DNA from: Triatoma infestans
Taxonomy: Eukaryota; Arthropoda; Insecta; Hemiptera; Reduviidae
Direction of reading: 5' to 3'
Assembly: GCA_011037195.1 (NCBI GenBank)
Contig: JAAEAF010014507.1
Span: 1 to 64,000 of the forward strand
DNA: 64,000 nt
Shown here: piece after piece, positions 11,026 through 21,900 of the stretch
Layout of the letters: each line of letters opens with the position of its first letter
Numbering within the stretch: the first letter of the stretch is position 1
Translations under genes and position numbers: made by a program
Notes under the pieces: model-generated
Seen by the model: only the letters and a program-made list of their open reading frames with translations
Databases searched by the model: none
What the model was told of the DNA's origin: nothing

Positions 11026-11479
11026 TATCCCAAAGGATTGGGTTGGGGATTTTCAGATTGTATTAAAACTCCTTCTTTTGTCTCGATCTCAATTGAAATT
11101 AATGAAAATCAACTTCTAGATCCATTTATGCAGAAACTTGATAAATCAATTAAAGCTTTCAAGATGAGCCAATGTCAGGAGATCTTTTGGAATTGCTCGA
11201 ATCTGTGAAGGGGATCCCCATGCGACCACTAGAGGATTATCTCCAGTAATAGGGACTTCAAACGTCGCGATGAATCGCCTACTCAGTTAGCTGATGTTCA
11301 GAATTTAAGACTGAGATCAGAATTCATGTATTGGCAGAACGCCAAGCCAAACAGCATATCAATTTGTGCAAAAATTTGCCCATATTCCAAAACATGGCAG
11401 GTATTGGAGTAGAATAATTACAACTGATTAAAAGAGGGGTACAAATTCTTGAAACAATCCAAACAAACGCAAGCATAAG

Positions 11480-11922
11480 GTCATATAGCCCAATAAAAGA
11501 TAGCCAAGTTCGGTTCGGTGGGAAGTCATGATATGCGTTTTTGTGGAACTTTGAAGGTGCTTTGTTTTCTTAGATGGCAGAGCTGTGAACTCTAACTTCA
11601 TAATGCACATACAATGGACAGGATCTATGAAGTCTTAAAAGCAACGTACCACTTTTTGATTAACCAAAATAAAGCTAGCCCAGTTAAAATTAGCAATGTT
11701 TCGGGAAGGAAAAACGTTTTGTCTCACGCTGCCTAAAGTCTCGTTGTTGCTCCATCTGATTACAGTATTTTCTGGTCTATGACTCATTTTCTCAAAGGAC
11801 GGGACATTGAAAATTATGAAGCAGTGCAATTAGGATGCGAGGAATTTACCACCTCAAATCCAAAGGATTGGTACAGTCACCAAATTGAAATGCTTGTAGC
11901 AAGGAGGGTGAAAGTGGTTTAA
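11480..11922 (+). pseudogene. mariner transposase C-terminal relic
   Basis: One frame reads MDRIYEVLKATYHFLINQNK from 11614, a typical mariner block. It is followed by a damaged region where the catalytic HDNARPH motif should be (here SGRKNVLSHA). The next is VAPSDYSIFWSMTHFLKGRD, which holds the third catalytic Asp of the D,D34D triad. The tail ENYEAVQ...EEFTTSKPKDWY, then VARRVKVV, then TAA and a ...GLYFFEE-like remnant matches the family end. The second Asp is lost and frames shift, so it is inactive. The region before 11614 is only weakly readable. Confidence 0.7.
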
Positions 11923-11966
11923 AATAAAGGTTTATATTTTTTTGAAGAACAGCATTATAGGGTAAA

Positions 11967-12163
11967 GCTAGGAGAGATGACATACATTTCAAATTTATGC
12001 CCTGTATCAAAATATAGGAGATATATGAAAGCGGTAATGCTTATAAAACATATGTCAACTACTATTATCTACACACAAAAAATCTTATTTTTCAAAATAA
12101 AGACATTCTCATTTATTCCAAAAACAAAATACAAATACACTACATTTGGCCGTCTCTCCTAGT
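11967..12163. mobile_element. Possible ~197-bp MITE with CTAGGAGAGA terminal inverted repeats
   Basis: GCTAGGAGAGATG at the left and CGTCTCTCCTAG at the right are inverted repeats of ~10-11 bp around an AT-rich interior. It lies just downstream of the mariner relic. Only one copy was seen and no target duplication is clear. Confidence 0.35.
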
Positions 12164-13565
12164 ATGGTAAGATAGATGATGCACCATAGATAGCAGACCT
12201 CTCCTCTGTGAAGGTAACATGGCTGATCGACATGAAACTTCGTAAACACCATGTCTACGAGTCCAACTTTAACGACAGCAGGAAATCATTCATTTCAATT
12301 GCAATTAATATAGTATATAAAAAAAAAATTTACTAAGCGTTATGATAATTCAGGCATTCATCAGATATAAATGTTCGTAGAACACAGAAGAACACACAAA
12401 ATAACTGAAGAATTTTGCAATACGTTCGCTTCTGATCTCTCTACTCCTGGACTAACTTCCATGACATCACGTGGTGGCAAACAATAGTAGTAAAGCCTGC
12501 GTCTTCTTTCTTAGTTTTACCCCGTATGTAATACTTATATAAAAATTCTTTTTTCCATTTATAAGTTAGTATATTGGAAAAAATTGTATGTACAATAGAC
12601 ACAATAAAAGAAATGATATATAGTATGCAAATGATATTTCATTATTACTTATATAAATGCGGTTTATTTAAACTGATTAAGAAACTTCAGTAAGGAAAAA
12701 ATAACATCCAATTTATTCAATTAAACATATCATTTCTCCTTCATTTCACCTTATTACAAAAAAAGAAAAAAAAAATCTGTATATAATAGTTCATTGAATC
12801 TATTGATCATATTAATAATCTATTTAAAAATGAATAATATTATTTTTGTAATTAGACATTTTTTTTATATTACTTATTACGCCTAAATGTTTTTAGATCA
12901 AGTGACCGATATGAAGAGGTTATCAAAAGATATTGTTGTACATTTATTAATGTTAAATTCTTTATTTCTGACAAAAAATATATATATAATAAAGTATATG
13001 TAATCATTAATATTGATGTCTATCTGCCGCCTTTAAAACTATAACCGGGAGATGCCTGATTCTCAGTAACCGGAACTAATTATACCCTATTTCTATGGAT
13101 TATGAATATTTGAATCAAAATTGTGTGTCGTAAGTTCATGTTTCTGGTAAATAGTTCGCTTTGGAGGGGGAGGGATGAAAAATTTACTAACGGTTTCCTG
13201 ACAAATATCAATAAGTAAGTAAGTAATTGAACCACTTTATGGATATTTTCTGAGTCAAAACATTGTTTGTGAGGGGACAGATATCAATGAAAACATTTCA
13301 ATGCTTTTTACTTTTCACTATATAGAGTTTATAATTATAGTTCAGGAATGTCCATATTTATATAAACTACAATGTTTTTATTTGTATAAATCTGAAAATT
13401 CCGGAAATATAATATATACCCTACTGAAATCGGACATGTTCCAAAACGTTTAGGGAAAAACTAAAAAGGCTTTTTCTACATTCCTGGCCCATAAAATCCC
13501 ATAAAAACAAGTATCAAAGTAAAGTAATATATCTAGGGATTTTATCCATCGTAAGATGCTGATTT
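12164..13565. other. AT-rich DNA without a recognised gene
   Basis: No domain could be read. Small AT runs occur near 12978-12990. Some degraded G-like words occur near 13240-13270 but are too weak to delimit. Confidence 0.5.
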
Positions 13566-13570
13566 TTGTT

Positions 13571-13790
13571 GGCCCTGACCGGTTTTTGGATTCTCAACCG
13601 ATCGTCCACAGTAAGGTTATCAAAATTTGTGTAGAGAGTTGGCGTCAATGTTTTTGTCACGCACTGTTGATTCCACAAGTTTAGTGTATGATAGAAACTT
13701 AAAAGTTAAAGACAACTCAACACGAACGTGATAAATCTTACTCTGATGATGGCTGAGAATCCGGAAACCGGTTGGTTAGGGACCACAAAG
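13571..13790. repeat. Inverted pair of hammerhead-like repeats (family D)
   Basis: The + arm has CTGATGA (13743-13749), a TGGCTGAGAATCC stem-loop, then GAAACCGGTTGG. The minus arm (13571-13614) is a mutated copy reading CTGTGGACGATCGGTTGAGA, then ATCC, AAAAACCGGTC and AGGGCC. The arms point toward each other across ~130 bp. The + arm keeps the invariant CUGANGA and GAAA boxes and the self-complementary ACCGGU, with one extra G before GAAA. Confidence 0.6.
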
Positions 13791-13899
13791 ATAATCATAT
13801 TATGATGGTTAAAAGTGCAAATGTTATGAGGAATTGCGGATCCACTCTCACATATTCAATAAGTACATTATTACAAAAATGAAAACATGCATATTAGAA

Positions 13900-14025
13900 A
13901 ACATTTTTTAAGGATCCTGTTGAAGAGATTTTGTGAAATATCCGTTAAATCGGAAGTGCACTGTGGCTGAATGTATCATAGATATTCTCAAGTATCACAA
14001 GAACAGCTCCAACCATTTTTTTAGA
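13900..14025. repeat. Degraded G-repeat fragment
   Basis: Contains CGGAAGTGCACT and AACAGCTCCAACCATTTTT, which match the G module words ACCGGAAGTGC and ATGGCTCCRACGATTTT. It is truncated at the Tc1 relic. Confidence 0.5.
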
Positions 14026-14026
14026 C

Positions 14027-14662
14027 GCTAAATGCCCGAAAGTACCTTGAAGAGGTTCTTCAGCGATATGTTATGCCAATTTCTGAAAGAGTCGGTGATG
14101 ATTTTCTATTAATGCAAGACAATGCCAGATGTCACACTGCTCGAGTTGTCCTTTAATACTTACAGGATGTTGGGATTCGACGTTTGGTTTCTCCACCGAG
14201 AGAGTGTTAAATACAATAGATCACCGTTGGGACACAATTGGAAGTCGGCTCAGACTACGCCTGATTGCCCCTAGCATTCTCAGGGAGCTACGTACAGCAG
14301 TTATTGAAGTATGGAATGAGATTTCTCAAGAGGTTATCCAAAATCTAATCTCTTCAATGCCAAGGAGGCTTGCTGCAGTTATCAGAGCAAGACGAGGTAT
14401 CATTAAATACTGTTGAAAAAAAAAAAAGAAGAAGTGATAATAAATAAGAACCATTTTAATTTGAATTTTACAAATTGTTTTTTTTTTTTGAGCTTTATTT
14501 TTTATTCTGTGTAATAAAACCAAGTTTTTCTTAAATTTTTGGTAGTTGATCTTTTTTTCGATTGGATTAGAGTCAAACAATAAAAAAAAAAAATACGAAA
14601 ATACCTTTCAACTTGAAATTATAATATTTTGAAATTTTATGCAATACTTTTGTCCAGCAGTT
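14027..14662 (+). mobile_element. 5'-truncated Tc1-like transposon with 3' terminal repeat
   Basis: The first frame reads LNARKYLEEVLQRYVMPISE and then LLMQDNARCHTARVV, holding the second catalytic Asp of the Tc1 DDE triad. After stops and a shift comes NTIDHRWDTIGSRLRLR (14205 on), where the usual NPIEHVWD Glu is Asp. It continues to WNEISQEVIQNLISSMPRR and a stop near 14416. Downstream, 14632-14662 reads GAAATTTTATGCAATACTTT then TGTCCAGCAGT, a typical Tc1-type terminal repeat. The N-terminal DNA-binding part, first Asp and 5' terminal repeat are absent. Confidence 0.82.
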
Positions 14663-14669
14663 TACAAGA

Positions 14670-15040
14670 AATAGTAATTACATATACGAAGAAAATATCA
14701 TATAATCAATCCATCATAAAAACTCGTTGGAACAATTTTCGAGCAAGTCGCAATTAAGTGGAAAATGTATTTAGTAAAAGTCGCACTTCCGTTTGGTGGG
14801 TGGATTTTGTCCCCAATGAAATCTTCGTATCAGATATGGTCGTGTTAACTAAATGGAATCCACAGTTTGGGTTTACTACTTTTTTTTTCCATTTTTAGGA
14901 TATTTCGTTAACACTCACACTCACACATACATACAAACCATTTGGTAAAAATATTTTTTTATACTTCAGTATTTTCAGTGAAAAAACTTAATTCCGAAAA
15001 CTTGAAACGATCGTAATACTTCAATTAATTAAGGGGGTAA
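14670..15040 (+). repeat. Degraded G repeat, 3' part
   Basis: Retains CACACTCACACATACATACA, ACCATTTGGTAAAAA and TTTTCAGTGAAAAAACTTAAT, the diagnostic order of the G 3' third. It ends in a weak GTAAGTAAAAGTA version of the terminus. Confidence 0.6.
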
Positions 15041-15193
15041 GTAAAAGTAAACAATAATAGTGTCAGTATGTCAATAATATAGTGTCAGTATTATATTATT
15101 ATAGTGTCTTTCTTCAAATCTTTTCATTACAAATTATAACATTACAACTTGTAAAACATGTAATTAATTAATACAAAAAAAAATGTTAGTAAT

Positions 15194-15501
15194 ATAATGG
15201 GGTTGATGAAGGAGAGAAATGGTTTTTGGTTTGAATGAACAAACAAAATATGGCTGAACACTGTATAATGTAAAAAGTGACACTGACTGCCTGGGGCTTT
15301 ACACTTAAAATGGTAGAGTATGGTAGAGTGGTTAAGGGTAAGGTAAAAATGACACGTTGTGACTGGCGAGTGAACTCTGTTGTATATCTATCTCCCGTCG
15401 CTGTATTTATATAATTTCTCCCACTCTAGTCCGAAAGAGTGGCCCTGCCACTTTTTGTCTCTCTTTCTCTACTGCGGATCCTCTCTTTGGATCCTATTAC
15501 A
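15194..15501 (+). mobile_element. LTR-like repeat, family F (copy F3)
   Basis: Begins TATAATGGGGTTGATGAAGG and ends GGATCCTATTACA. It contains the shared CTGCCTGGGGCTTTACAC-type block and a TATTTATATAATTTCTCCCACTC promoter-like block at ~15402-15427 that aligns with F1 and F9. No clear flanking duplication. Solo LTR is the preferred reading. Confidence 0.5.
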
Positions 15502-15579
15502 GAATTTTTTTTACCCTCGCAGTACATTTTTCTTGAAACTAGAAAAAAAGTACTTGATCTAATTATTTCTATTTATGAC

Positions 15580-15870
15580 ATTATTATTATTATTATTGAA
15601 ATGATTTTTATTATTATAATAATTTGTTCTTAAATATTAGGGTTCGGTTATAAACTATACGGCAGAAGACTTAAACCTAGACTGATACAAGACGTTATGA
15701 ACATTAATAGATTAATTAAATAAATGAACATTAATAGATTAATAGATTAATTAAATAAATGAATAATTGTTTAAATTTTCAGTTCCGTGAAATGTTAAAT
15801 TTTAGTTAAGTTTTTGCTGGTTTGGTTGTAATTTGTATTAAACGAAACAATAAATAAATAAATAAATAAA
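15580..15870. repeat. Cluster of simple repeats
   Basis: (ATT)n near 15581-15597, a tandem duplication of GAACATTAATAGATTAATTA near 15697-15765, and (AAAT)n near 15849-15870. No gene. Confidence 0.8.
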
Positions 15871-16024
15871 AAATATTAGGATTTAAAATATAAATAGACA
15901 CTTCCTAGTGGGTCTTACCGGGGATTCCAGCCTGACTACACCGTATAACGCTAGCCTGATACCACCCAACATTCATACAATAAGACCTTCCTACAAGACC
16001 TACATGCAACTACTTGGGTATAGG

Positions 16025-16716
16025 TATTATTATTATTATTATTATTTGTCTGTGGAGGATGGGCCACTGGGCCCATATAGCTATCCCAATAAAAACAACA
16101 CAAGCCGGGTCTATAACAAAGATCCAGACCCGGATCTAATCCATGTAAGATATACACCGCAGTCCGAATAATTCGGACAATAACCTTAAGCGGAATAGCC
16201 TAAGCTCTTCCACAGACATCCTATTCCGACCAAAGGTCCTGAACCTAATTTCCTCACAACCCAAGCAATCAGTCATAAGATAGATGGGTGTTTCCTCCTC
16301 TGTCTCACAGACTCTACAAAATGGATCCGGCATGAACCCCATTATGCAGAAATGTCTCCTTAAACCACAATGTCCAGTAAGAGATCCAACCAGATGCCTG
16401 AGAGCGCTCCGTGAAAAACACAGCAACGTCTCACTAATGGCCTTGTCCGGACCCCCGATGAGCATTTTGGACTGCCGAAAACCAACTGAGCTCATCCATA
16501 AGGATGAATGCTTGAAGCTGTCCATGTCTGGAAGCCTGGGAGACATTTACCAGAAGACACGGTAACAGCAGGCTCGGGACCAATGAAAGGAAGAGAGGCG
16601 CCTAATGTGGCAAACCTATTCACCTGCTCATTTCCAAAAATTCCCATGTGACCTGGCACCCATACTAGAAGCACATCCTTCAGAGAAGAAAGCTCTTTTC
16701 CAGTCTTTTAGAACAT
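16025..16716 (-). mobile_element. 5'-truncated I-type LINE with 11-bp target-site duplication (I-2)
   Basis: The duplication GGGTATAGGTA flanks the element (16014-16024 and 16717-16727). The 3' end is (TAA)n on the minus strand. The minus-strand frame at 16136-16546 reads SSVGFRQSKMLIGGPDKAIS and CRVCETEEETPIYLMTDC. An offset frame at 16492-16674 reads MLLVWVPGHMGIFGNEQVNR. It is related to I-1, with a frameshift between the RNase H and C-terminal parts and a deletion in the 3' UTR compared with I-1. Confidence 0.83.
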
Positions 16717-17186
16717 GGGTATAGGTAAATTCTATCTCACTACCACATACTCACTAACAATTTACACATTGTACAATTTACAGGTTTACTGTGTACATAC
16801 ACTAACATTACACTGGGAGTCTATTACAGATCTTTCAAATCGTAATGGCATTGACTTTAAAAAAAGCCTATCCGGCCTACAAAATATATCCAACAATTTC
16901 TAAAACATATTTTTGAAAAACAAATTATTCAATATATATTTTGGAATCTGTCGACACCAAGCTTAACAGAAAATACTTTATAAAATTAAATCTACTTTTG
17001 AGAAATCAAAAATAAAGATACAATATCCCATGGGAAATGATGTTGATTTTAGAAGTGCTGACGGTTCTAAAATCCAATATGAAACATTTATTACAAAAAA
17101 TTTGAAAGTCATCTGTTAAGTATTGATTTAAATTTCATAGTTAATTCCTCATGCAATAGTTATTATAGACTACTAAGTAATCTAGG
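16717..17186. repeat. Unique-looking flank duplicated at 56663-57125
   Basis: About 465 bp beginning at the LINE target-site duplication (GGGTATAGGTAAATTC) and ending TAATCTAGGCC recurs next to LINE I-3 with roughly 95% identity by eye. On the minus strand a short phrase (LTDDFQIF) faintly resembles a reverse transcriptase active site, but no extended similarity holds. See findings. Confidence 0.8.
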
Positions 17187-17191
17187 CCGCT

Positions 17192-17446
17192 GTGAAGAGT
17201 ATGTTTTTAATTAAATGTAATTTCAATTTAATACAGATCGCTTCGCAGCTAAGGTTAGCCAGTAAAAAGGTTTGTGTTATCTCCATAAACGGTTTGACAT
17301 ATAATTTTAACGCAGACCAACACTGCCCAACTTGTAACAGTCCCAATAAATACGACGATATATTGCGTTTTTTCTTTTCTATTGCCCTACACTTGCCTCG
17401 ATCTGTAATCAATTTATTGGTAAATATATTGTTTCCTCAAACTTAA
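17192..17446 (+). pseudogene. Probable LINE ORF2 C-terminal fragment
   Basis: The frame reads SQLRLASKKVCVISINGLTY, then ADQHCPTCNSPNKYDDILRF. A CPxCN...(H/R)FxF arrangement is typical of the zinc-knuckle tail of non-LTR retrotransposons, though the expected His is Arg and the last Cys is missing. No other LINE domain is readable upstream, so the assignment rests on this motif. Confidence 0.4.
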
Positions 17447-18109
17447 ACTCTGAACATCGAAAGTTTATTAATATAAATAAAAACTTATGCACATTTAAAA
17501 GATATTTTTCTGTTCGCAATTAGTGCAGTTAAAATTGTAAATCATATTTTAAACTAAATCTAGACAATATTAATATTTGCTTCATTTTTACTTTTTATCA
17601 ATATAATTTTATCAATATAATCTTACTTTTTTGTTTTGTATTTTTTTTTTTTTGCAAACTGTAGATTGTAATAATTTTATTTAGCCTGCAGTTAATACTA
17701 TTTGAGTTATTTAGTTATTTTTAGAATCTGGTATCTTTAATTTATATATTGTATATTTAATCAATGGATGTTAATTATTAAGGTTTATTTGAGATATAGT
17801 ACTTAATTTTATTGTTAATATTAACTTGCCTTTCCTTTATTTTGTTCGCACACTTTCTTCTTTTCATTTCGTTAAGTTTCTGTTTTGTTTTTGTTTCTCT
17901 CTCTTTATGTTTATATTTATGTTTATATATCTGAATCGTATTAGCATTGTATTTACACTACCAACTCTTGCTTCAAAAATGTATTTTTTTATTAGCAATA
18001 AAACAATTGATTTAAGAGCTGATTTAGAAGATATACTTTTTTTGTTTTTGTTTATTTAGAAATTTACAATCTGCATTACATATATACAATGAGTAAATAG
18101 GATGTTGAA
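17447..18109. other. AT-rich DNA, possibly LINE 3' UTR
   Basis: No domain recognised. It follows the CPTCN fragment and is T-rich; the frame at 17826-18059 is hydrophobic low-complexity sequence and not credible as a gene. Confidence 0.45.
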
Positions 18110-19195
18110 TAATGAAACTGTAGGCTGTGAGAAGCCAGGAGGAGAGAAACTATCTCTACGGGATACCAGTACACTGATCAGTCCCGAAGAAAATCTCGGG
18201 GCCACTGGCGATTCAAACGGCGAGGTGGATGGTAGTGGAGGCTAGAGATTGTACAAAAGGATTAGCGCAAAAGAAGAGAGTAGTATGCAGTTTATGATAT
18301 TTTGTCTTGGCAAGTTGTTGTACGAAAGGGACGTTGAGGTTATTATGGAGCGTAAGGTTTGAGGAGCATCAACTATCTGTCGAAGTAGCTTAGATTGGAT
18401 TGTCTGAATGGTACGTAAGTTTGTAGGTTTAGCTGAACCCCACAATTCAAGACCGTAAGTCCAAATTGGTTTGATTACGGAAATATATATCAGTCTTTTG
18501 AGTTCTGTACGTAATTTGGATCGTCTTCCGATAAGTCTGTAAAGAAGTTTGACCCTTTTAATCAGTGAGTCTTTTGTCAATGAAGAGCCCAAGGTAGCGC
18601 ACCAAATCTGTTACAGGGAGAGGATTGTGATTGAAGAAGACTGGTGGACAGGAACCCCGCCGGAGAGTAAATGTGGCATGTTGGCATTTTTGTGGGTTCA
18701 TTTTAATTCGCCATTTTTTTGCCCATGATTGTATTGTATTTAAATGTGTCTGTAAATTGTGTGAAGCTGATGTGATGTCTGCACTTGTAGCGAATATGGC
18801 TGTGTCGTCTTCATATGTACAAAGTAGTGTGGATGGATTTGTAGGTATGTCTGATGGGTACACTGTGTAAAGTATACTCCCCTGCGGCACCCCTCCACCA
18901 CTGATGAAAAGGAAGAGACTGTTGTGCCACGACTGACCTGAAAGAATCTTTCTGATAGATAGGAACGCAGGATGAGAAAGTAGGTGGAGGGAAGACATTT
19001 TTTCAGTTTGTACAATAACCAAGATGCCACACGCGATCAAAAGCCTGGGTAACATCTAAAAATGCCCCCGTACAATACTGTTTTCTCTCCAAGGCTGAAG
19101 CGATCTCGTCTACTGAACCTGTGGCACGTTGAATTGTGCTATGTTTCCTTCTGAAGCCAAACTGGTGGTTAGGCACAACAAGAAGAAATACTAAA
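18110..19195 (-). mobile_element. Jockey-type LINE reverse transcriptase relic
   Basis: The minus strand reads HQFGFRRKHSTIQRATGSVD, then GAFLDVTQAFDRVWH (first catalytic Asp block). After frameshifts comes VPQGSILYTVYPSDIP and CTYEDDTAIFATSAD. The active-site box, normally Y/F-A-D-D, is YEDD here. YLGLFIDKRLT and IKPIWTYGLELWGSAKP follow, as expected for the thumb region. At least two frameshifts separate the frames at 19003-19245, 18558-19055 and 18242-18592. The 5' end is cut at the palm domain, next to a SINE; 18110-18241 is probably 3' UTR. Confidence 0.85.
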
Positions 19196-19221
19196 TGCAT
19201 TTTCTTAATTTTTGTTTTTGT

Positions 19222-19432
19222 ATTAAATTTAAGGCGCTTCAACATCTATGGTCATTGGCGCCCGGTGCCTTCTCAGTGCACTGCCGGCCCTCCGGACAGT
19301 GTCCTCTCGTTACAGACAACACTTCCATCACCGGACAGTGGCAGTAGAAGCTCCTAAGAAGAAAGAATCTAAGGGTAGCATAGCTGTACTCAAACCCGGG
19401 TCCTCCGCGTGGGAGTCCAACCAGTAGCTATT
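19222..19432 (-). mobile_element. tRNA-headed SINE (SINE-1)
   Basis: On the minus strand an A-box-like ATAGCTACTGG (19421-19431) and a degraded B-box GGGTTTGAGTA (19388-19398) form an RNA polymerase III promoter head. The SINE-1 body follows (CCCTTAGATT, CACTGTCCGGTGATGG, CACTGAGAAGGC). The tail is GCCAATGACCATAGATGTTG, shared with 58220-58445. It abuts the truncated 5' end of the Jockey relic. Confidence 0.72.
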
Positions 19433-20354
19433 ATCTTCCCTGCGACCTTTTAAATATTATCGAAAGGTTCAAGAGATATAGCATTAATTTGTTTTTGTTT
19501 TACTTGCATTTATAGAATCAGATTATATGTGAACCTTTATGCTTCTCCAAAACTGCTCCAATCAAATGCTACGAATGAATATTCAGTTAAACAAATTTGA
19601 TTTTTTTTTATATTTTTGGAACAAATATGTGGATAATTTTTTAAATATTTCATGACCAAAACTAATTTTTAGATTGCATGTAATAAACATAGAATCAAAA
19701 AAAAGTTAAAAAAAATATTGAGGCCAAGTATTTTTACTGAATTATTGTAAACATGTTATACTAGTAATATTTCGAAATTAACAAGTTGTGTAATTTTTAT
19801 TTCTTTTTATATATATTTTTTTATTTTTAACTGTACAAATTAATGAATTCAATTTTCTAGTATTTAGGTTTTTATGCAATAGTTTATAGTAAAAAAAATA
19901 GAAAAAAAAATTAAATAAACTAAGCCAATGTTCTACTGTTTGTTACGCAAGTAGACATTTTGGACGCTTAAAGGTTGTTTTTTATTATTATTATTTTATT
20001 TTTATAGCTAACTAGGGGGGGAGGGATACTTGAGAACTCAAAAATTGATGATCATATTAATACTATACTAGTTTGTTTTCTTAATTAGATTAAAAAAACT
20101 GTTAATGCTTCGGTACCACAGACTCCATTTCCTCAAGGCAAACGATCTAGTTAAATAAACAACATCAACATCATATAATAGTTATTTCAGTTAATGGCCA
20201 ATTATTTTTTTTATTTGACACTTGAAATAAAATCTAGTTAAAAGAAATCGATATAAAGTACACAGTGTCTCATGGGAAAAGATGTAAATTCATAAATGAA
20301 TTATAGAATAATTCTTGTGCATGACCATAACAATGATTTCTATTTACTTTATTT
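19433..20354. other. AT-rich DNA without a recognised gene
   Basis: No domain or clear repeat. A poly-G run (GGGGGGGAGGG) near 20016-20026. Confidence 0.5.
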
Positions 20355-20368
20355 ATGGTCTATTATTA

Positions 20369-20889
20369 GGGCGCTGCATCTTCTCTCTTGGGGCCTGAGC
20401 CTATTTGCGGAGTTAGCGACCAGGTATTCTTGGAAGAAGTAATCAAGAAAGAGGAGGTGATGAAAAGAGCATATCTCTGGAATACTCTCCCGGAACTGAG
20501 GCAGGCCAAAAGTCTGTCTGAGAGGTTACAACAGGAAAGGTCGAAGGCCTGTATCAGTCTGATTGAAAACAAGGCCCGTATTCTTACAGCATTTCTTACG
20601 AGGCACTGCAGATTCAGTTGACATCTTGAGATAGATGGGCCTAAAAGTTGAATGATGGAACATGCAGATTCTATGGGGAGATGGAGGAAACTCCAATACA
20701 TCACCTAAGTGACTGCGACGCCGTCTTCAAAGAAGATTCAACAACCTGGGTTGTTTTCACATGGGATGGATATTTACCCACCCTATAACTCTCCAAGTTT
20801 TTGGGATTCCTTAGGGAAGTCCACATTGAGACGGTGCTGTAGATGAACAAGCTAACCGCAGGACAAGAGGAGGTACAATAGATCACCTG
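20369..20889 (+). mobile_element. 5'-truncated RNase H-class LINE end with 14-bp target-site duplication
   Basis: ATGGTCTATTATTA flanks it exactly (20355-20368 and 20890-20903). The + strand reads LGPEPICGVSDQVFLEEVIK, then RARILTAFLTRHCRFS-like sequence, and in another frame CRFYGEMEETPIHHLSDCDA. This is the C-terminal knuckle with the second Cys changed to Tyr. It is the same part of ORF2 as in the I-type copies but from a different subfamily. The 3' end is ...TAGATCACCTG without a (TAA)n tail. Several stops and shifts. Confidence 0.82.
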
Positions 20890-20905
20890 ATGGTCTATTA
20901 TTAAA

Positions 20906-21012
20906 TTCTTTTAGGGTTCTTTTAGGATAATTTAAAGAAGATTTTAAAGAATTTTAGGAATTATAGTTCTTTTAGGAACCAAAGGAACGAAAGTTCTTTT
21001 AGGACTTTTACG
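20906..21012. repeat. Short degenerate minisatellite (GTTCTTTTAGGA)
   Basis: GTTCTTTTAGG-like words recur at least four times, interspersed with AATTTTAGGAA variants, directly downstream of the LINE. Confidence 0.6.
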
Positions 21013-21092
21013 AACAAAGAAAACCTTTCAGAAAGGGTTTATGGTTATTATTTATTTTAGGTTTATTATTGTTACTTTCCCTTAGGGTTATC

Positions 21093-21524
21093 TGTAAATT
21101 GTTGTAGGGGATTATCGCACTGCGACCAGAAAGATCTATTGTGCCCCCCGAAGCCTTCTCAGTGCACTGTCGGCCTCCATGTTTCCTAGATACAGACAAC
21201 ACTGCTCATCACCGGACAGTGAGTTGTAGAGGCTCCTAAGAAGAGAAAATCTAAGGGCAGCATGCTAGATTCGAACCCGGGACATCCGCGCTATCACTGA
21301 GCTAATTCCTTCCTTCTCCTTTGGTTTACGCCAATTAACTAGGGACGGAGTCCCTACTTTGTGTTTCTGTGTTTGTCCTTGTCTCTAAAGTGTTGAGTGT
21401 ATAGTTTAAGTGTATTATTTACTGTTCTGACGAAATGCATGGATTACTGAACTTTGATAACCCGTGGGGTCGCTACTCCCCAAGTAGCTGCGCGCAACAG
21501 ATACCCCTTGCGGGTAATTCCCTC
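21093..21524 (-). mobile_element. 432-bp composite element with internal tRNA-like promoter (SINE-1 composite, copy 1)
   Basis: AGGGTTATC flanks it (21084-21092 and 21525-21533), consistent with a 9-bp target-site duplication. On the minus strand it begins with a ~215-bp segment containing ACTTGGGGAGTAGCGACC. Then come A-box TTAGCTCAGTG (21294-21305) and B-box GGTTCGAATCT (21267-21277), then the SINE-1 body. The tail is ...CCCCTACAAC. The same order is seen at 24228-24680, so the promoter really is central in this element. Dimeric SINE or SINE fused to another element are both possible. Confidence 0.72.
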
Positions 21525-21534
21525 AGGGTTATCA

Positions 21535-21900
21535 GGTATTGCAATCATTCTATTAAAATTTTCAGTTTACACCGGAAATAAATACTTTAAAGTCCTTTGA
21601 GTACGAAAAAATGTTTAGTAAAGAGTCTGGCGTGTGTGTGAGAGAGAGAGAAAGTACAAAATTGTCAAAAACGGAAAATCCCAGGAAGATTAAAATTGTT
21701 ATTCAATTTAATTACCAACAGCGCTTCTAGCACGAAGGTTTCAGACGTTCAACTTCAGTGTATTTTTTTTTTTTTTTTAGTTTTTCGCGATGTTTTCGGC
21801 TCCCATGAAATTCCTTAAACTTTGTATCACTGTCTTCACAGATTAATAACTACCATTTTAAGTTAAACAATATCCTTAAAAAAATAAAAATAAACTGATT
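21535..21900 (-). repeat. Degraded G repeat fragment
   Basis: TTTCAGTTTACACCGGAAATA, a GAGTACGAAAAAATG block, a (GT)n/(GA)n tract and TTCGCGATGTTTTCGGCTCC follow the G order on the hairpin-first strand, with heavy divergence. Confidence 0.5.

Noticed and set aside
16284..16565. 93-codon + strand frame opposite LINE I-2
   Set aside because: It is antisense to the RNase H/knuckle frame and has no motif of its own.
16717..17186. Reverse transcriptase fragment on the minus strand (LTDDFQIF)
   Set aside because: Only one short active-site-like phrase; no flanking RT motifs in order, so I left it as an anonymous shared flank.
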